A stretch of 28,404 bases of DNA, taken from assembly GCA_022572105.1 (NCBI GenBank), contig JACZWN010000012.1, forward strand, positions 1 through 28,404. Reading direction: 5' to 3'. This document shows, piece by piece, positions 28,072-28,404 of this stretch. The position numbers were made by a program, and so were the translations under genes. The notes under the pieces are model-generated. The model was given only the letters and a program-made list of their open reading frames with translations. It was not told where the DNA came from and did no database searches. The DNA is from Pseudomonadota bacterium. Lineage in GTDB: Bacteria > Pseudomonadota > Alphaproteobacteria > Kiloniellales > J153. Position 1 is the first letter of the stretch, and each line of letters opens with the position of its first letter.

Positions 28072-28404
28072 CTAGCCGTTCAGCCGAAGCGCTAGGACCA
28101 GCGCGGGCAACGCGACCATCACGCCCAGTGCGGTCAGGGAGGCGGTGCCGCCCGGCCAGGGCGATAGGCCGCGCACGACGCGCTCATAGGTTACCCACGA
28201 GGCGTAGGCTGCCGCGAAGGGCGGCGCCGAATCGGCACCCGCCTCTGGGTTGGCGCTGGCTTCCATGCGCTCTGAGTACTCCGCCACCTTGCCCATGGCC
28301 AATCGCCGGCGCTCGGTGCGTACGGGGCCCAGCCTTCGGTAGGCTGGCCAGAGCACGGCGCCGAATACGGCGATGGCTCCGATGAGCGCCGCTACGATGA
28401 GGCC
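28072..28404 (-). CDS. Partial membrane protein of unknown function (5' end beyond the window)
   Basis: The frame is open to the right edge of the window, so the true start is not visible. The visible 110 residues begin with a hydrophobic segment (GLIVAALIGAIAVFGAVLWP), continue through a basic then Ala/Ser/Pro-rich soluble stretch, and end with a second hydrophobic helix (SLTALGVMVALPALVLALRL) close to the C-terminus. This suggests two TM helices with the linker on one side. I do not recognise the family. Its stop codon is 4 bp from that of ftsZ, tail to tail, with no visible terminator between them. Confidence 0.65.
   Translation of the reverse strand, partial: GLIVAALIGAIAVFGAVLWPAYRRLGPVRTERRRLAMGKVAEYSERMEASANPEAGADSAPPFAAAYASWVTYERVVRGLSPWPGGTASLTALGVMVALPALVLALRLNG

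Overview
This GC-rich window looks like the chromosome of an alphaproteobacterium, probably Rhodospirillales-like. The evidence is gene content and order: accC-aat; a djlA-type J-protein, an AmpD-type amidase and the RNase P RNA gene just upstream of mraZ; then an almost complete division and cell wall (dcw) cluster ending in ftsZ. The taxonomic call rests on protein flavour and gene order, not on a database search.

Layout. Positions 1-136 hold a 72-nt imperfect hairpin and a putative extended -10 promoter. accC and aat follow on the + strand, and aat ends in a 15-bp tandem repeat. A 177-aa protein of unknown function lies on the - strand (2281-2814). Across a palindrome-rich, relatively AT-rich divergent spacer comes a DUF3750 membrane-anchored protein, then a single-domain response regulator, a TerB/J-domain protein (djlA-like) and an ABC-F ATPase (uup). 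A dienelactone hydrolase-like gene and a truncated N-terminal remnant of a CoxL/xanthine dehydrogenase-type large subunit sit between uup and the amidase gene. They look like the scar of an insertion that later decayed. rnpB starts a few bases after the amidase stop codon.

The dcw cluster runs from 9738 to 28067, all on the + strand: mraZ, rsmH, ftsL, ftsI, murE, murF, mraY, murD, ftsW, murG, murC, murB, ddl, ftsQ, ftsA, ftsZ. Most junctions overlap by 1-14 bases (ATGA, GTGA, TAATG), which points to a translationally coupled operon. The upstream promoter has a perfect -35 hexamer and lies inside five CCCA/CCCG boxes spaced exactly 10 bp apart, the pattern expected for MraZ autoregulation. MurC, D, E and F, Ddl and MurB make UDP-MurNAc-pentapeptide; MurE carries the DNPR motif typical of meso-diaminopimelate enzymes. 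MraY and MurG make lipid II. FtsW and FtsI polymerise and cross-link it at the septum, positioned by FtsZ, A, Q and L.

The least ordinary spot is the ftsL-ftsI junction. The 5' end of ftsI, with its ribosome binding site, appears to have been duplicated with a 95-bp offset. This created a 32-codon ORF coupled to both neighbours, and that ORF contains a near-perfect intrinsic-terminator structure ending in six Ts. It could be an attenuator or leader-peptide switch within the division operon, or only decaying duplicated DNA. Other oddities are a very short FtsZ C-terminal linker, a strong GC hairpin between ftsA and ftsZ, and a gene convergent with ftsZ where lpxC is often found. No tRNA, CRISPR array, insertion sequence or prophage was recognised.
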